A stretch of DNA of 64,000 nucleotides, taken from Variovorax paradoxus. Lineage in GTDB: Bacteria; Pseudomonadota; Gammaproteobacteria; Burkholderiales; Burkholderiaceae_C. Position 1 is the stretch's first letter; each line of letters starts with the position of its first letter. The translations under genes and the position numbers were made by a program. Below the pieces are notes generated by a model. It saw only the letters and a list, made by a program, of their open reading frames with translations. It did no database searches and was not told where the DNA came from. This document shows, piece by piece, positions 1-11,705 of this stretch. The DNA lies in NCBI GenBank assembly GCA_016806145.1, contig CP063166.1:3224001-3288000 (forward strand), given 5' to 3'.

Positions 1-1
1 C

Positions 2-865
2 GGCTACCGCGGCCGCCAGGGCCTCGATCCGCAGCGCATCGAGGAGATCAAGAAGCTCTACGGCTTCGACAAGCCGGCCCACGAACGCCTGTGGACCATG
101 CTCAAGTCCTTCGCGCGCTTCGACCTCGGCACCAGCTTCTACCAGCGCAAGGACGTGTGGGAACTGGTCAAGGAGAAGATGCCGGTCTCGATCAGCCTGG
201 GCCTGTGGACCTTCTTCATCAGCTACCTGATCGCGGTGCCGCTGGGCGTGGCCAAGGCGGTGCGCGCCGGCTCGCGCTTCGACTTCCTCACCACGCTGAT
301 CGTGCTCGTGGGCTATGCCATCCCGGGCTTCGTGCTCGGCGTGGCGCTGCTGGTGATCTTTGGCGGCCAGCTGCAGTGGTTCCCGCTGCGCGGCCTCACC
401 TCGCCGAACTGGGAGAGCCTGAGCTGGGGCGCGCGCATCGTCGACTACCTCTGGCACATCGCGCTGCCGGTCACGGCCATGGTGATCGGCAGCTTCGCGG
501 TGACGGCGATGCTGACCAAGAACTCCTTCCTCGAGGAGATCCGCAAGCAGTACGTGCTGACCGCGCGCGCCAAGGGCCTCGCCGAGCGGCAGGTGCTCTG
601 GAAGCACGTGTTCCGCAACGCGCTGATCCCGATCATCACGGGCTTTCCGGCCGCCTTCATCGGCGCCTTCTTCACCGGCTCGCTGCTGATCGAGACGCTG
701 TTCACGCTCGACGGCCTGGGCCTCTTGAGCTACGAGAGCGTGATCCGGCGCGACTACCCGGTGGTGCTGGGCACGCTCTACCTGTTCACGCTGATCGGGC
801 TGGTGACCAAGCTGATTTCCGATCTCTGCTATGTCTGGGTCGATCCGAGGGTGAAATTTGACTGA
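2..865 (+). CDS. yejB: Peptide ABC transporter permease YejB, 5' end cut by window
   Basis: Inner-membrane permease subunit of a YejABEF-type oligopeptide importer. The reading frame is open from base 2, so the start codon and first transmembrane segment lie outside the window; 287 residues are visible. The C-terminal part carries the binding-protein-dependent permease (BPD_transp_1) fold: several hydrophobic helices and the cytoplasmic EAA-like loop (ARAKGLAERQVLWKHVFRNA) that docks on the ATPase. The stop overlaps the next permease gene by 8 bases, so the two are probably translationally coupled. The partner ATPase follows. The solute-binding gene yejA would be expected upstream, outside the window. 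In E. coli this system takes up peptides, including microcin C; the substrate here is unknown. Confidence 0.93.
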   Translation, partial: GYRGRQGLDPQRIEEIKKLYGFDKPAHERLWTMLKSFARFDLGTSFYQRKDVWELVKEKMPVSISLGLWTFFISYLIAVPLGVAKAVRAGSRFDFLTTLIVLVGYAIPGFVLGVALLVIFGGQLQWFPLRGLTSPNWESLSWGARIVDYLWHIALPVTAMVIGSFAVTAMLTKNSFLEEIRKQYVLTARAKGLAERQVLWKHVFRNALIPIITGFPAAFIGAFFTGSLLIETLFTLDGLGLLSYESVIRRDYPVVLGTLYLFTLIGLVTKLISDLCYVWVDPRVKFD

Positions 866-1928
866 ATCGATGCCCACTCCCGCCACGCCGCGTCCGCCGG
901 CCAGGTCGGACAGCCCCGGCCGGCGCGCCTGGCGCCGTTTCCGCCGCAATCCGCTGGGCTTCTGGAGCCTGGTCCTGTTCTCCGTGCTGGTGGTGCTGAG
1001 CCTGTTCGCCGAGCTGCTGTCCACCGACAAGCCGCTGGTGGTGCACTACGAGGGCCAGACCTACTTCCCGGTGCTGCGCGACTACTCCGAGAAGACCTTC
1101 GGCGGCGACTTCGAGACCCCGGCCGACTACCTCGATCCCTTCATCCGCGACCGCATCACGGCCGGCGCCAACTGGGCGCTCTACGCGCCCAATCCCTATG
1201 GCCCGCGCACGCTCAACTACTTCGCCAAGCAGCCCAATCCGGCCGCGCCCTCGGGCGAGAACCTGCTGGGCACCGACGACCGCGGGCGCGACCTGCTGGC
1301 GCAGCTGATCTACGGCTTTCGCGTCAGCGTGCTGTTCGCGCTGGCGCTCACAGCGGTGGGCGTGGTGCTGGGCATCGCCATCGGCGCGATCCAGGGTTTC
1401 TTCGCGGGCAAGACAGACCTGTTCCTGCAGCGGCTGCTCGAGATCTGGGGTTCGATGCCCGAGCTCTACCTGCTGATCATCTTCAGCGCCATCTTCACGC
1501 CCAGCGTGCTGCTGCTGCTGGTGCTGCTGAGCCTGTTCGGCTGGATGTCGCTGGCCGACTACGTGCGTGCCGAGTTCCTGCGCAACCGCCAGATGGACTA
1601 CGTGCGCGCCGCGCGCGCGCTCGGCGTGAGCAACCTGCAGATCATGCGGCGCCACATCCTGCCCAACAGCATGGTGCCGGTCGTCACCTTCCTGCCGTTC
1701 CGCATGAGCGCGGCCATCCTCGCGCTGACCTCGCTCGACTTCCTCGGGCTCGGCGTGCCGCCGGGCACGCCCTCGCTGGGCGAACTGCTCAACCAGGGCA
1801 AGGCGAACATCGACGCCTGGTGGATCTCGATGTCCACCTTCGGCGTGCTGGTGTTCACCCTGATGCTGCTGACCTTCATGGGCGACGCGCTGCGCGACGC
1901 CCTCGATCCACGGAAGGCCGACAAGTGA
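858..1928 (+). CDS. yejE: Peptide ABC transporter permease YejE
   Basis: Second inner-membrane permease of the Yej importer, 356 residues, the usual size. It has an N-terminal OppC_N-like helix after a basic stretch, a long periplasmic insertion (about residues 60-130) typical of YejE, and then the BPD_transp_1 core with the EAA loop (ARALGVSNLQIMRRHILPNS). The start used is TTG at 858, overlapping the yejB stop. An in-frame ATG at 870 is the alternative and would remove four residues. It ends in a GTGA overlap with the ATPase gene, so the three genes form one transcription unit. Confidence 0.93.
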   Translation: MTESMPTPATPRPPARSDSPGRRAWRRFRRNPLGFWSLVLFSVLVVLSLFAELLSTDKPLVVHYEGQTYFPVLRDYSEKTFGGDFETPADYLDPFIRDRITAGANWALYAPNPYGPRTLNYFAKQPNPAAPSGENLLGTDDRGRDLLAQLIYGFRVSVLFALALTAVGVVLGIAIGAIQGFFAGKTDLFLQRLLEIWGSMPELYLLIIFSAIFTPSVLLLLVLLSLFGWMSLADYVRAEFLRNRQMDYVRAARALGVSNLQIMRRHILPNSMVPVVTFLPFRMSAAILALTSLDFLGLGVPPGTPSLGELLNQGKANIDAWWISMSTFGVLVFTLMLLTFMGDALRDALDPRKADK

Positions 1929-3571
1929 AGCCGGGCGAATCCTCCCTCGCGGCCGGCGCGCCGCTGCTCGACGTGCGCGGCCTGCGCGTGGCCTTCGGCG
2001 GCAAGCCGGTGGTGCACGGCGTCGATTTCCAGATCGCGGCCGGCGAGAAGTTCGCGCTGGTGGGCGAATCGGGCTCGGGCAAGACCGTCACCGCGCTGTC
2101 GCTGCTGCGGCTGGTGCAGAACGCCGAGCTCTCGGGTTCGGCGCGCCTCTTCGATGCCGAGCACGCGCGGGACGGGCGCGACCTGCTGTCGATCCCCGAG
2201 CGCGAGCTGCGCGGCATCCGCGGCAAGGAGATCGCGATGATCTTCCAGGAGCCGATGACCGCGCTCAACGCGCTCTACAGCGTGGGCGACCAGATCGCCG
2301 AGGTGCTGGAGCTGCACGAGGGCCTGCCGGCGCGCGCCGCGCAGGAGGCCGCGGTGCAGCTGCTGGCCGACACCGGCATTCCCGAACCGGCGCGGCGCGC
2401 GCGCGCGCTGCCGCACCAGCTCTCGGGCGGCCAGCGCCAGCGCGCCATGATCGCTATGGCGCTGGCCTGCCGGCCGCGCCTGCTGCTGGCCGACGAACCG
2501 ACCACCGCGCTCGACGTGACGGTGCGCGCGCAGATCCTCGCGCTGCTGGCCGAGCTGCAGCGCAAGTACGGCATGGCGGTGCTGCTGATCACCCACGACC
2601 TGAACCTGGTGCGGCACTTCGCCGACCGCGTCGCGGTGATGGAGCAGGGCCATATCGTCGAGCACGGCCCGGTCGCGGGCGTGTTCGAGGCACCACGGCA
2701 TCCCTACACGCGCAAGCTGATCGACAGCCATCCCACGCGCGACGTGACGCCCGCGCCGGCACGCCCCGACGCGGCGCCGATCCTCTCGGCCACGGGCTTG
2801 CGCGTGAGCTACCCGGTGCCCAAGCCGGGTTTCGCCGGCTGGTTCGGCAAGGGCGAGTTCGTGGCGGTGCAGGGCGCCGATTTCCGCATCGCCCCCGGCG
2901 AAACCCTGGGCGTGGTCGGCGAGTCGGGCTCGGGCAAGTCGACCCTGGCGCTGGCCGCGCTGGGGCTGCTGCGCTTCCAGGGCGCGCTCAAGGTCGAGGG
3001 GCAGGGCTGGGGGCAGGGCCAGGCGTCCGATCTCGCGCTGCGGCGCGCGATGCAGGTGGTGTTCCAGGACCCGTTCTCCTCGCTCTCGCCGCGCATGACC
3101 GTCGAGCAGATCGTCGGCGAGGGCCTGCTGGTGCACGCGCCCGAGCTCAAGGCGTCCGACCGGCGCGCGCGCGCGCTGCAGGCGCTGGCCGACGTCGGGT
3201 TGACCGAGGCGCAGTTCCCGGCGCTGCTCGACCGCTATCCGCACGAGTTCTCGGGCGGTCAGCGGCAGCGGCTGGCGATCGCGCGCGCGCTGATCGTCGA
3301 TCCGCGCCTGCTGGTGCTCGATGAGCCCACCAGCGCGCTCGACGTCACGATCCAGAAGCAGGTGCTCGGGCTGCTGCAGCGGCTGCAGCGCGAACGCGGG
3401 CTGAGCTATCTGCTGATCACGCACGACGTGGAGGTGATCCGCGCCATGGCGCACCAGGTCATCGTCATGAAGGACGGGGCCATCCTCGAATCGGGCCCGG
3501 TCGACCGGGTGCTCGACGCGCCCGAACACCCCTACACGCAGAAACTGGTGGCCGCCGCGCAACTGGCCTGA
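1925..3571 (+). CDS. yejF: Dipeptide ABC transporter ATP-binding protein YejF
   Basis: Double ATPase of the Yej importer, 548 residues from the GTG at 1925, which overlaps the yejE stop as GTGA. The frame stays open further upstream inside yejE, but that part reads as out-of-frame permease. Two complete ABC cassettes are visible, each with Walker A (GESGSGKT and GESGSGKS), a signature (LSGGQRQR and FSGGQRQR) and Walker B followed by an EPT motif. Oligopeptide-family C-terminal segments (HPYT) follow each cassette. One polypeptide therefore supplies both ATP sites, as in E. coli YejF. Confidence 0.95.
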   Translation: MKPGESSLAAGAPLLDVRGLRVAFGGKPVVHGVDFQIAAGEKFALVGESGSGKTVTALSLLRLVQNAELSGSARLFDAEHARDGRDLLSIPERELRGIRGKEIAMIFQEPMTALNALYSVGDQIAEVLELHEGLPARAAQEAAVQLLADTGIPEPARRARALPHQLSGGQRQRAMIAMALACRPRLLLADEPTTALDVTVRAQILALLAELQRKYGMAVLLITHDLNLVRHFADRVAVMEQGHIVEHGPVAGVFEAPRHPYTRKLIDSHPTRDVTPAPARPDAAPILSATGLRVSYPVPKPGFAGWFGKGEFVAVQGADFRIAPGETLGVVGESGSGKSTLALAALGLLRFQGALKVEGQGWGQGQASDLALRRAMQVVFQDPFSSLSPRMTVEQIVGEGLLVHAPELKASDRRARALQALADVGLTEAQFPALLDRYPHEFSGGQRQRLAIARALIVDPRLLVLDEPTSALDVTIQKQVLGLLQRLQRERGLSYLLITHDVEVIRAMAHQVIVMKDGAILESGPVDRVLDAPEHPYTQKLVAAAQLA

Positions 3572-3611
3572 GGGCGGGCGCCACCCACAACAACGAGCAT
3601 TGCGCGAAAAG

Positions 3612-4832
3612 ATGTCGGAAACCGGACAAGACAGGCGCGGCGCCTGGCGGGCGGCGCTCGCCTGCATGGTGACGCTGGCGGTGGCCATGGGGCTGGGGCG
3701 CTTCGCCTTCACGCCGATGCTGCCGATCATGCTGCACGAGGGCAAGCTCGAGCTCGAGGCGGGCGGGCTGCTGGCCTCGCTCAACTACCTCGGCTACTTC
3801 GTCGGCGCGGTCAGCTGCGCCGCCATCGGCGTGCGCGCCAAGACCATGGTGCGCGGCGGGCTGCTGGCCACCGCCGCGCTGCTGATCGGCATGGGGCTCT
3901 TGCACAGCTTCGGTGCCTGGGGCGTGCTGCGCGCGGCGGCCGGCGTGATGAGCGCCTGGGTGTTCGTGTTCGCCTCGAGCTGGGGCCTGCGCCGGCTGGC
4001 CGAAACGCGTTCGCCGGCGCTCGGTGGCGTGATCTACACCGGCCCGGGCGTCGGCATCGCCATGACGGGGCTGTTGGGCGGGGCGCTCGGCCGCTGGGGC
4101 TCCGAAACCGGCTGGATCGGCCTGGGCCTGCTGGCGCTGGTGCTGATCGCGGTGATCTGGCGCGTCTTCAACGACGGCGAGCAGGCGGTGGCCGGCGCGG
4201 CGCCGAGCGCTCCCGCCGCGGCGCCGAGTGCGCGGGATTCGGCCGCGGCGCGCACCGATGCGATCTGGCTGGTCGCGCTCTACGGGCTGGCGGGCTTCGG
4301 CTACATCATCACCGCCACCTTCCTGCCGGTGATCGCGCGCCAGGCGCTGCCGGGCTCGTTCTGGCCCGACTATTTCTGGCCGCTGTTCGGCGCCGCCATC
4401 ATCCCGGGCGCGCTGATCGGCGCGCGCGCGCCGGTGCATTGGGACAACCGCCTGCTGCTGGCGATCGCCTATGCGCTGCAGGCGGTTGGGGTGGTGCTGT
4501 CGGTGGCCTGGCCCAGCGTGGTCGGCTTCGCGCTCGGCAGCCTGCTGCTGGGCATGCCGTTCACCGCCATCACGCTGTTCGCGGTGCGCGACGCGCGCCG
4601 GCTGCGTGGCAACGCGGCGGCCGGGCTGATCGGCTATGCCACCGCCTCGTACGGCGTGGGGCAGATCATCGGCCCGCTGTTCGCGGCGCCGCTGGCGCAG
4701 CGCACCGGTTCGTTCCAGATTCCACTGCTGGTCGCCGCTGCCGCGCTGGCGCTGGGATCGGTGCTGTTCGCGGCCGTCTGGGCGCGCTCCCGGCGCGTGG
4801 CCGCCGCACGGGAAGGGGCTGCCACGCCCTGA
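3612..4832 (+). CDS. YbfB/YjiJ family MFS transporter
   Basis: Predicted 12-helix inner-membrane carrier of the major facilitator superfamily, 406 residues from ATG 3612. A TTG at 3600 would add four residues. The N-terminal stretch with GLGRFAFTPMLP and the LNYLGYFVGA helix are typical of the YbfB/YjiJ branch, whose substrates are mostly unknown. A central cytoplasmic Ala/Pro/Ser-rich linker (about residues 195-215) separates the two six-helix halves. It lies 40 bases after yejF on the same strand and could be co-transcribed with it, but nothing in the sequence ties it to peptide uptake. The function beyond small-molecule transport is not identified. Confidence 0.85.
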   Translation: MSETGQDRRGAWRAALACMVTLAVAMGLGRFAFTPMLPIMLHEGKLELEAGGLLASLNYLGYFVGAVSCAAIGVRAKTMVRGGLLATAALLIGMGLLHSFGAWGVLRAAAGVMSAWVFVFASSWGLRRLAETRSPALGGVIYTGPGVGIAMTGLLGGALGRWGSETGWIGLGLLALVLIAVIWRVFNDGEQAVAGAAPSAPAAAPSARDSAAARTDAIWLVALYGLAGFGYIITATFLPVIARQALPGSFWPDYFWPLFGAAIIPGALIGARAPVHWDNRLLLAIAYALQAVGVVLSVAWPSVVGFALGSLLLGMPFTAITLFAVRDARRLRGNAAAGLIGYATASYGVGQIIGPLFAAPLAQRTGSFQIPLLVAAAALALGSVLFAAVWARSRRVAAAREGAATP

Positions 4833-4869
4833 GCCGCGAACGGGTGTGGCCCGTGTGCAGAAGTGCCCC

Positions 4870-4897
4870 TTCATTTATCACAGAAGTGGCATATAAT
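4870..4897 (+). promoter_or_regulatory. Sigma-70 promoter of the rimP-nusA-infB operon
   Basis: A perfect -10 hexamer TATAAT lies at 4892-4897. A weak -35 candidate TTCATT (4870-4875) sits 16 bases upstream. It is the only good promoter seen in the 236-base gap between the MFS gene and rimP. Transcription would begin near 4904, just before the hairpin annotated separately. Confidence 0.65.
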
Positions 4898-4913
4898 TCG
4901 AGGCTCACGACCA

Positions 4914-4944
4914 AACGGGCGGGTACCAACCGCCCGTTTTTTTT
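4914..4944 (+). terminator. Intrinsic terminator/attenuator in the rimP leader
   Basis: A perfect 9-bp stem (4914-4922 with 4930-4938) with a 7-base loop is followed by a run of eight T (4937-4944), the form of a strong Rho-independent terminator. It begins about 17 bases after the -10 box and ends 124 bases before the rimP start. Transcripts from that promoter must therefore read through it to express the operon. It could instead end transcription arriving from the MFS gene. Confidence 0.8.
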
Positions 4945-5068
4945 GGTCCATCCGTTCTCGGATCGCCGGGCAAGACCCGGTCTCTCACGGATTTTTTGAT
5001 CGATGGCGCATTACCTGGCGGCGGGTCTTGCGCATCGTTGAACTGAATAAAAAGGCATCTTCGAACAC

Positions 5069-5713
5069 GTGGCATTGCAGCAGACAGTGGAACAAACCGT
5101 GGCCGGGCTCGGCTACGACCTGGTCGAGATCGAACGCTCGGCGGGAGGATTGCTGCGCGTGACGATTGATTTGCCGTGGACGGCCCCCACATCGGAGGCT
5201 CTCGCCGCCGGCACGCCCGAGCCCTTCGTCACGGTCGAGGACTGCGAGAAGGTCACGCGACAGCTCCAGTTCGCGCTCGAGGTCGACGGCGCCGAGTACA
5301 AGCGGCTCGAGGTGTCCTCGCCGGGCATCGACCGCCCGCTGCGCCACGAGAAGGATTTCGAGCGCTTCGAGGGCGAGGTGATCGACATCACGCTGAAGGC
5401 GCCGATCGGCGAGGCGGCGGCCGGCCAGGTGTCGGCCAATCGCAAGAAGTTTCGCGGCACGCTCGAGCGGGCCGCACAGGCGGAAGGGGCCGACGGCCCT
5501 CAGGGCTGGCAGATCGTCTGGAGCGACGCGCCGGAGCCCAAGCCGGGTCAGAAGGTCAGCAGGAAGCGCGCGCCGGCACCGTTGCAGGCGCTGGGCTTCG
5601 TGCTGGACGAGCTGCGCGAAGCGCGGCTGGCACCCATCGTGGATTTCAAGGGGCGCAAGCCCAGGGCCCCTCAGGGCTCGCAGGACATTGGCGGAACAAA
5701 GGTTCCGGACTGA
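5069..5713 (+). CDS. rimP: Ribosome maturation factor RimP
   Basis: Cytoplasmic factor for maturation of the 30S subunit. 214 residues from GTG 5069, matching the usual betaproteobacterial N-terminus (MALQQTVEQTVAGLGYDLVE). The N-terminal alpha/beta domain contains the conserved segment SSPGIDRPL near residue 90, and an Sm-like C-terminal domain follows. A lineage-typical insertion rich in Gln, Lys and Ala lies at about residues 140-170. It is the first gene of the rimP-nusA-infB-rbfA-truB-typA run and ends 16 bases before nusA. No strong Shine-Dalgarno precedes the GTG, so its translation may be weak. Confidence 0.95.
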   Translation: MALQQTVEQTVAGLGYDLVEIERSAGGLLRVTIDLPWTAPTSEALAAGTPEPFVTVEDCEKVTRQLQFALEVDGAEYKRLEVSSPGIDRPLRHEKDFERFEGEVIDITLKAPIGEAAAGQVSANRKKFRGTLERAAQAEGADGPQGWQIVWSDAPEPKPGQKVSRKRAPAPLQALGFVLDELREARLAPIVDFKGRKPRAPQGSQDIGGTKVPD

Positions 5714-5729
5714 CTAGAGGAGTGGTGGC

Positions 5730-7214
5730 ATGAATCGCGAAATGTTGATGTTGGTGGATGCGATCTCGCGCGAGAAGAACGTCGAGCGTGACGTCGTCTT
5801 CGGCGCGGTCGAGTCCGCGCTGGCGCAGGCCACCAAGAAGCTGTACCAGGGCGAGGTGGACATCCGCGTCGCCGTCGACCGCGACAGCGGCGACTACGAG
5901 ACCTTCCGTCGCTGGCACGTGGTGCCCGACGAAGCCGGCCTGCAGCAGCCCGACCAGGAAATCCTGCTGTTCGAGGCCAAGGAAGAGATGCCCGACATCG
6001 AGGTCGACGAGTACATCGAGGAATCGGTGGACTCGGTGCCGATCGGCCGCATCGGCGCCATGGCCGCCAAGCAGGTGATCCTGCAGAAGATCCGCGACGC
6101 CGAGCGCGAGATGCTGCTCAACGACTTCATGTCGCGCGGCGACAAGATCTTCGTGGGCACCGTCAAGCGCCTGGACAAGGGCGACATCATCGTCGAGGCC
6201 GGCCGCGTCGAAGGCCGCCTGCGCCGCAGCGAGATGATCGCCAAGGAAAACCTGCGCAACGGCGACCGCGTGCGCGCCATGATCATGGAGGTCGACCTGA
6301 CGCTGCGCGGCGCGCCGATCATCCTGTCGCGCTCGGCCCCCGAGTTCATGATCGAGCTGTTCCGCCAGGAAGTGCCCGAGATCGAACAGGGCCTGCTCGA
6401 GATCAAGAGCTGCGCCCGCGACCCCGGTTCGCGCGCCAAGATCGCCGTGCTCTCGCACGACAAGCGCGTCGACCCGATCGGCACCTGCGTCGGCGTGCGC
6501 GGCACGCGCGTCAACGCCGTGACCAACGAGCTCGCCGGCGAGCGCGTGGACATCGTGCTGTGGAGCGAGGATCCGGCCCAATTCGTGATCGGCGCCCTGG
6601 CGCCGGCCAACGTGTCCTCCATCGTGGTGGACGAGGAAAAGCACGCCATGGACGTGGTGGTCGACGAGGAAAACCTCGCGATCGCGATCGGCCGTGGCGG
6701 CCAGAACGTGCGTCTGGCTTCCGAGCTCACCGGCTGGAAGATCAACATCATGGACGCCAACGAGTCGGCCCAGAAGCAGGCGAACGAGACCGACGCCGCG
6801 CGCCGCCTGTTCATGGAGAAGCTCGACGTCGACGAGGAAATCGCGGACATCCTGATCTCCGAGGGCTTCACCAGCCTCGAGGAAGTGGCCTACGTGCCGA
6901 TCTCCGAGATGCTCGAGATCGAAGCCTTCGACGAAGACACGGTCAACGAGCTGCGCTCGCGTGCCAAGGATGCGCTGCTGACCATGGAAATCGCCAAGGA
7001 AGAGGGCGTCGATACCGTCTCGCAGAACCTGCGCGACCTCGAAGGCCTGAACCCCGACCTGATTCCGAAGCTGGCCGAGGCGGGGGTGAACACCCGCGAC
7101 GACCTGGCCGACCTCGCGGTCGATGAACTCACCGAGATCACCGGCCTGAGCGCCGATGACGCCAAAACCCTCATCTTGAAGGCCCGCGAACACTGGTTCG
7201 CTGGCCAAGAGTGA
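5730..7214 (+). CDS. nusA: Transcription termination/antitermination factor NusA
   Basis: RNA polymerase-binding elongation factor controlling pausing, termination and antitermination. 494 residues, the standard length for the group. The order is an N-terminal RNAP-binding domain (1-130), an S1 domain (about 135-200), tandem KH domains (about 230-345, including [18 protein letters not shown]) and two C-terminal acidic repeats (about 365-490) as in E. coli. An AGAGGAG box lies upstream of ATG 5730. In E. coli NusA feeds back on its own operon, which is relevant to the hairpin in the leader here. Confidence 0.97.
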   Translation: MNREMLMLVDAISREKNVERDVVFGAVESALAQATKKLYQGEVDIRVAVDRDSGDYETFRRWHVVPDEAGLQQPDQEILLFEAKEEMPDIEVDEYIEESVDSVPIGRIGAMAAKQVILQKIRDAEREMLLNDFMSRGDKIFVGTVKRLDKGDIIVEAGRVEGRLRRSEMIAKENLRNGDRVRAMIMEVDLTLRGAPIILSRSAPEFMIELFRQEVPEIEQGLLEIKSCARDPGSRAKIAVLSHDKRVDPIGTCVGVRGTRVNAVTNELAGERVDIVLWSEDPAQFVIGALAPANVSSIVVDEEKHAMDVVVDEENLAIAIGRGGQNVRLASELTGWKINIMDANESAQKQANETDAARRLFMEKLDVDEEIADILISEGFTSLEEVAYVPISEMLEIEAFDEDTVNELRSRAKDALLTMEIAKEEGVDTVSQNLRDLEGLNPDLIPKLAEAGVNTRDDLADLAVDELTEITGLSADDAKTLILKAREHWFAGQE

Positions 7215-7238
7215 TGGTCATGGAGGCACGAAACGAAT

Positions 7239-10257
<3,019 letters not shown>

Positions 10258-10266
10258 AGCGCGCCA

Positions 10267-10355
10267 CGATATCGGGCTCATTGCCGCGTTGCAGCCGCCT
10301 TGCCGTACGGATGTACTGTCTGCGGCGGCGCGCCTTGCACTGAGCCCGATCTCGT
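10267..10355. repeat. Imperfect palindromic intergenic repeat between infB and rbfA
   Basis: A perfect 10-bp outer inverted repeat (10271-10280 with 10341-10350) and an inner GTAC-GGAT-GTAC core (10305-10315) bracket partly matching GC-rich arms. Nearly the whole infB-rbfA gap is occupied. The form resembles REP-like dispersed palindromes found between genes in Comamonadaceae; it could fold in the mRNA between the two cistrons. Confidence 0.6.
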
Positions 10356-10374
10356 GACGCTAGTGATTGATCAA

Positions 10375-10746
10375 ATGCCCAAAAGAAAAGCCGCCACTCC
10401 CAACCGCGCCTTCAAGGTCGCCGATCAGATCCAGCGCGATCTGACGGAGCTGATCGCGCGCGAGTTGAAGGACCCGCGCGTGGGCATGGTCACGTTGCAG
10501 GCGGTGGAAGTCACGCCCGACTATGCGCACGCGAAGATCTTCTTCAGCCTGCTCACCGGCAACGTGGACGAGACCACCGAAGCGCTCAACCAGGCCGCGG
10601 GCTTCCTGCGCAACGGCCTGTTCAAGCGCCTGCACATCCACACCGTGCCCACGCTGCACTTCGTGTTCGACCGCACCACCGAGCGTGCCGCCGACATGAA
10701 CGCGCTGATCGCGCAGGCCGTCGCTTCGCGTTCGAAAGACGACTAG
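10375..10746 (+). CDS. rbfA: 30S ribosome-binding factor RbfA
   Basis: Small KH-fold cold-shock factor needed for 16S rRNA 5' maturation. 123 residues from ATG 10375 ([20 protein letters not shown]). An upstream ATG at 10300 keeps the frame open but lies inside the palindromic repeat and adds a Cys-rich non-conserved tail, so it was rejected. The conserved [22 protein letters not shown] region is present at about residues 35-60. Only 2 bases separate it from truB. Confidence 0.95.
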   Translation: MPKRKAATPNRAFKVADQIQRDLTELIARELKDPRVGMVTLQAVEVTPDYAHAKIFFSLLTGNVDETTEALNQAAGFLRNGLFKRLHIHTVPTLHFVFDRTTERAADMNALIAQAVASRSKDD

Positions 10747-10748
10747 CC

Positions 10749-11705
10749 ATGAATGCGCCACGCACAAGGGTGCAGCGGCGCCCTGTGCATGGGGTGTTGC
10801 TGCTCGACAAACCGCTGGGACTGTCCAGCAACCAGGCCTTGCAGAAGGCCAAGTGGTTGCTGCGCGCCGAGAAGGCGGGCCATACCGGCACGCTCGATCC
10901 GCTGGCCACCGGCGTGCTGCCGCTGTGCTTCGGCGCGGCCACCAAGTTCAGCCAGCTGCACCTGGACGCCGACAAGACCTACGTCGCCACCGTGCGGCTG
11001 GGCATCCGCACCGCCACCGGCGATGCCGAGGGCGAGGTGATCGCCGAGCGGCCGGTCCAGATCACGGCCGAGGACCTCGCGCGCGCCGAGGCGCTGTTCA
11101 CCGGCCCGATCCGCCAGGTGCCGCCGATGCACAGCGCGCTCAAGAAGGACGGCAAGGCACTCTACGAATACGCGCGCGAGGGCATCGAGGTCGAGCGCGC
11201 GCCGCGCGACGTCGTCATCCACGCGCTGAAGATTGCGCAGACCGCGGCCGATGCCATCCGCATCGAGGCCTCGGTCAGCAAGGGCACCTACATCCGCACC
11301 TTGGGCGAGGACATCGGCGAGGCGCTGGGCTGCGGCGCCCACCTGAGCTCGCTGCGCCGCACCGCCACCGGCGGCTTCACGGAGGCCCAGTGCATCACGC
11401 TCGAGGCCCTCGAGGCCATGGACGAGGACGAGCGGCTGGCCCGGTTGTTGCCTGCCGAATGCCTGGTCGAGGGCCACACGATCGTCACGCTGGGCAGCGA
11501 GGATGCAGGGCGCTTTCTGTCCGGCCTGCGTCGGCGCGGGCCGTGGGCCGATGCGGCCCGGGTCGCGGTGTTCGGCGAATCGCCCCCGGCCTTCCTCGGC
11601 ACGGCCCATGTGGCCGCCCATGAACTGATCCCGGGGCGCTTGCTGAACCCCATCGAAATCCAGCAAATTCTTTTGAACGCACCACAGACCGAAGCGACAC
11701 CATGA
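10749..11705 (+). CDS. truB: tRNA pseudouridine(55) synthase TruB
   Basis: Makes the universal pseudouridine 55 in the T arm of tRNAs. 318 residues. The N-terminal [11 protein letters not shown] segment and the catalytic-aspartate motif ([16 protein letters not shown], about residues 40-57) are intact, as is the C-terminal PUA-like region. The stop overlaps typA as ATGA, indicating translational coupling. Confidence 0.97.
   Translation: MNAPRTRVQRRPVHGVLLLDKPLGLSSNQALQKAKWLLRAEKAGHTGTLDPLATGVLPLCFGAATKFSQLHLDADKTYVATVRLGIRTATGDAEGEVIAERPVQITAEDLARAEALFTGPIRQVPPMHSALKKDGKALYEYAREGIEVERAPRDVVIHALKIAQTAADAIRIEASVSKGTYIRTLGEDIGEALGCGAHLSSLRRTATGGFTEAQCITLEALEAMDEDERLARLLPAECLVEGHTIVTLGSEDAGRFLSGLRRRGPWADAARVAVFGESPPAFLGTAHVAAHELIPGRLLNPIEIQQILLNAPQTEATP

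Noticed and set aside
1598..3784. Long minus-strand frame opposite yejE/yejF
   Set aside because: Antisense shadow of the ABC transporter genes, low-complexity product without motifs.
4833..5068. tRNA-Met gene upstream of rimP as in E. coli (metY)
   Set aside because: No cloverleaf or tRNA consensus blocks could be found; only the promoter and hairpin are present.
10300..10374. Upstream ATG extending rbfA
   Set aside because: Lies inside the palindromic repeat and adds a non-conserved Cys-rich tail; ATG 10375 gives the family N-terminus.
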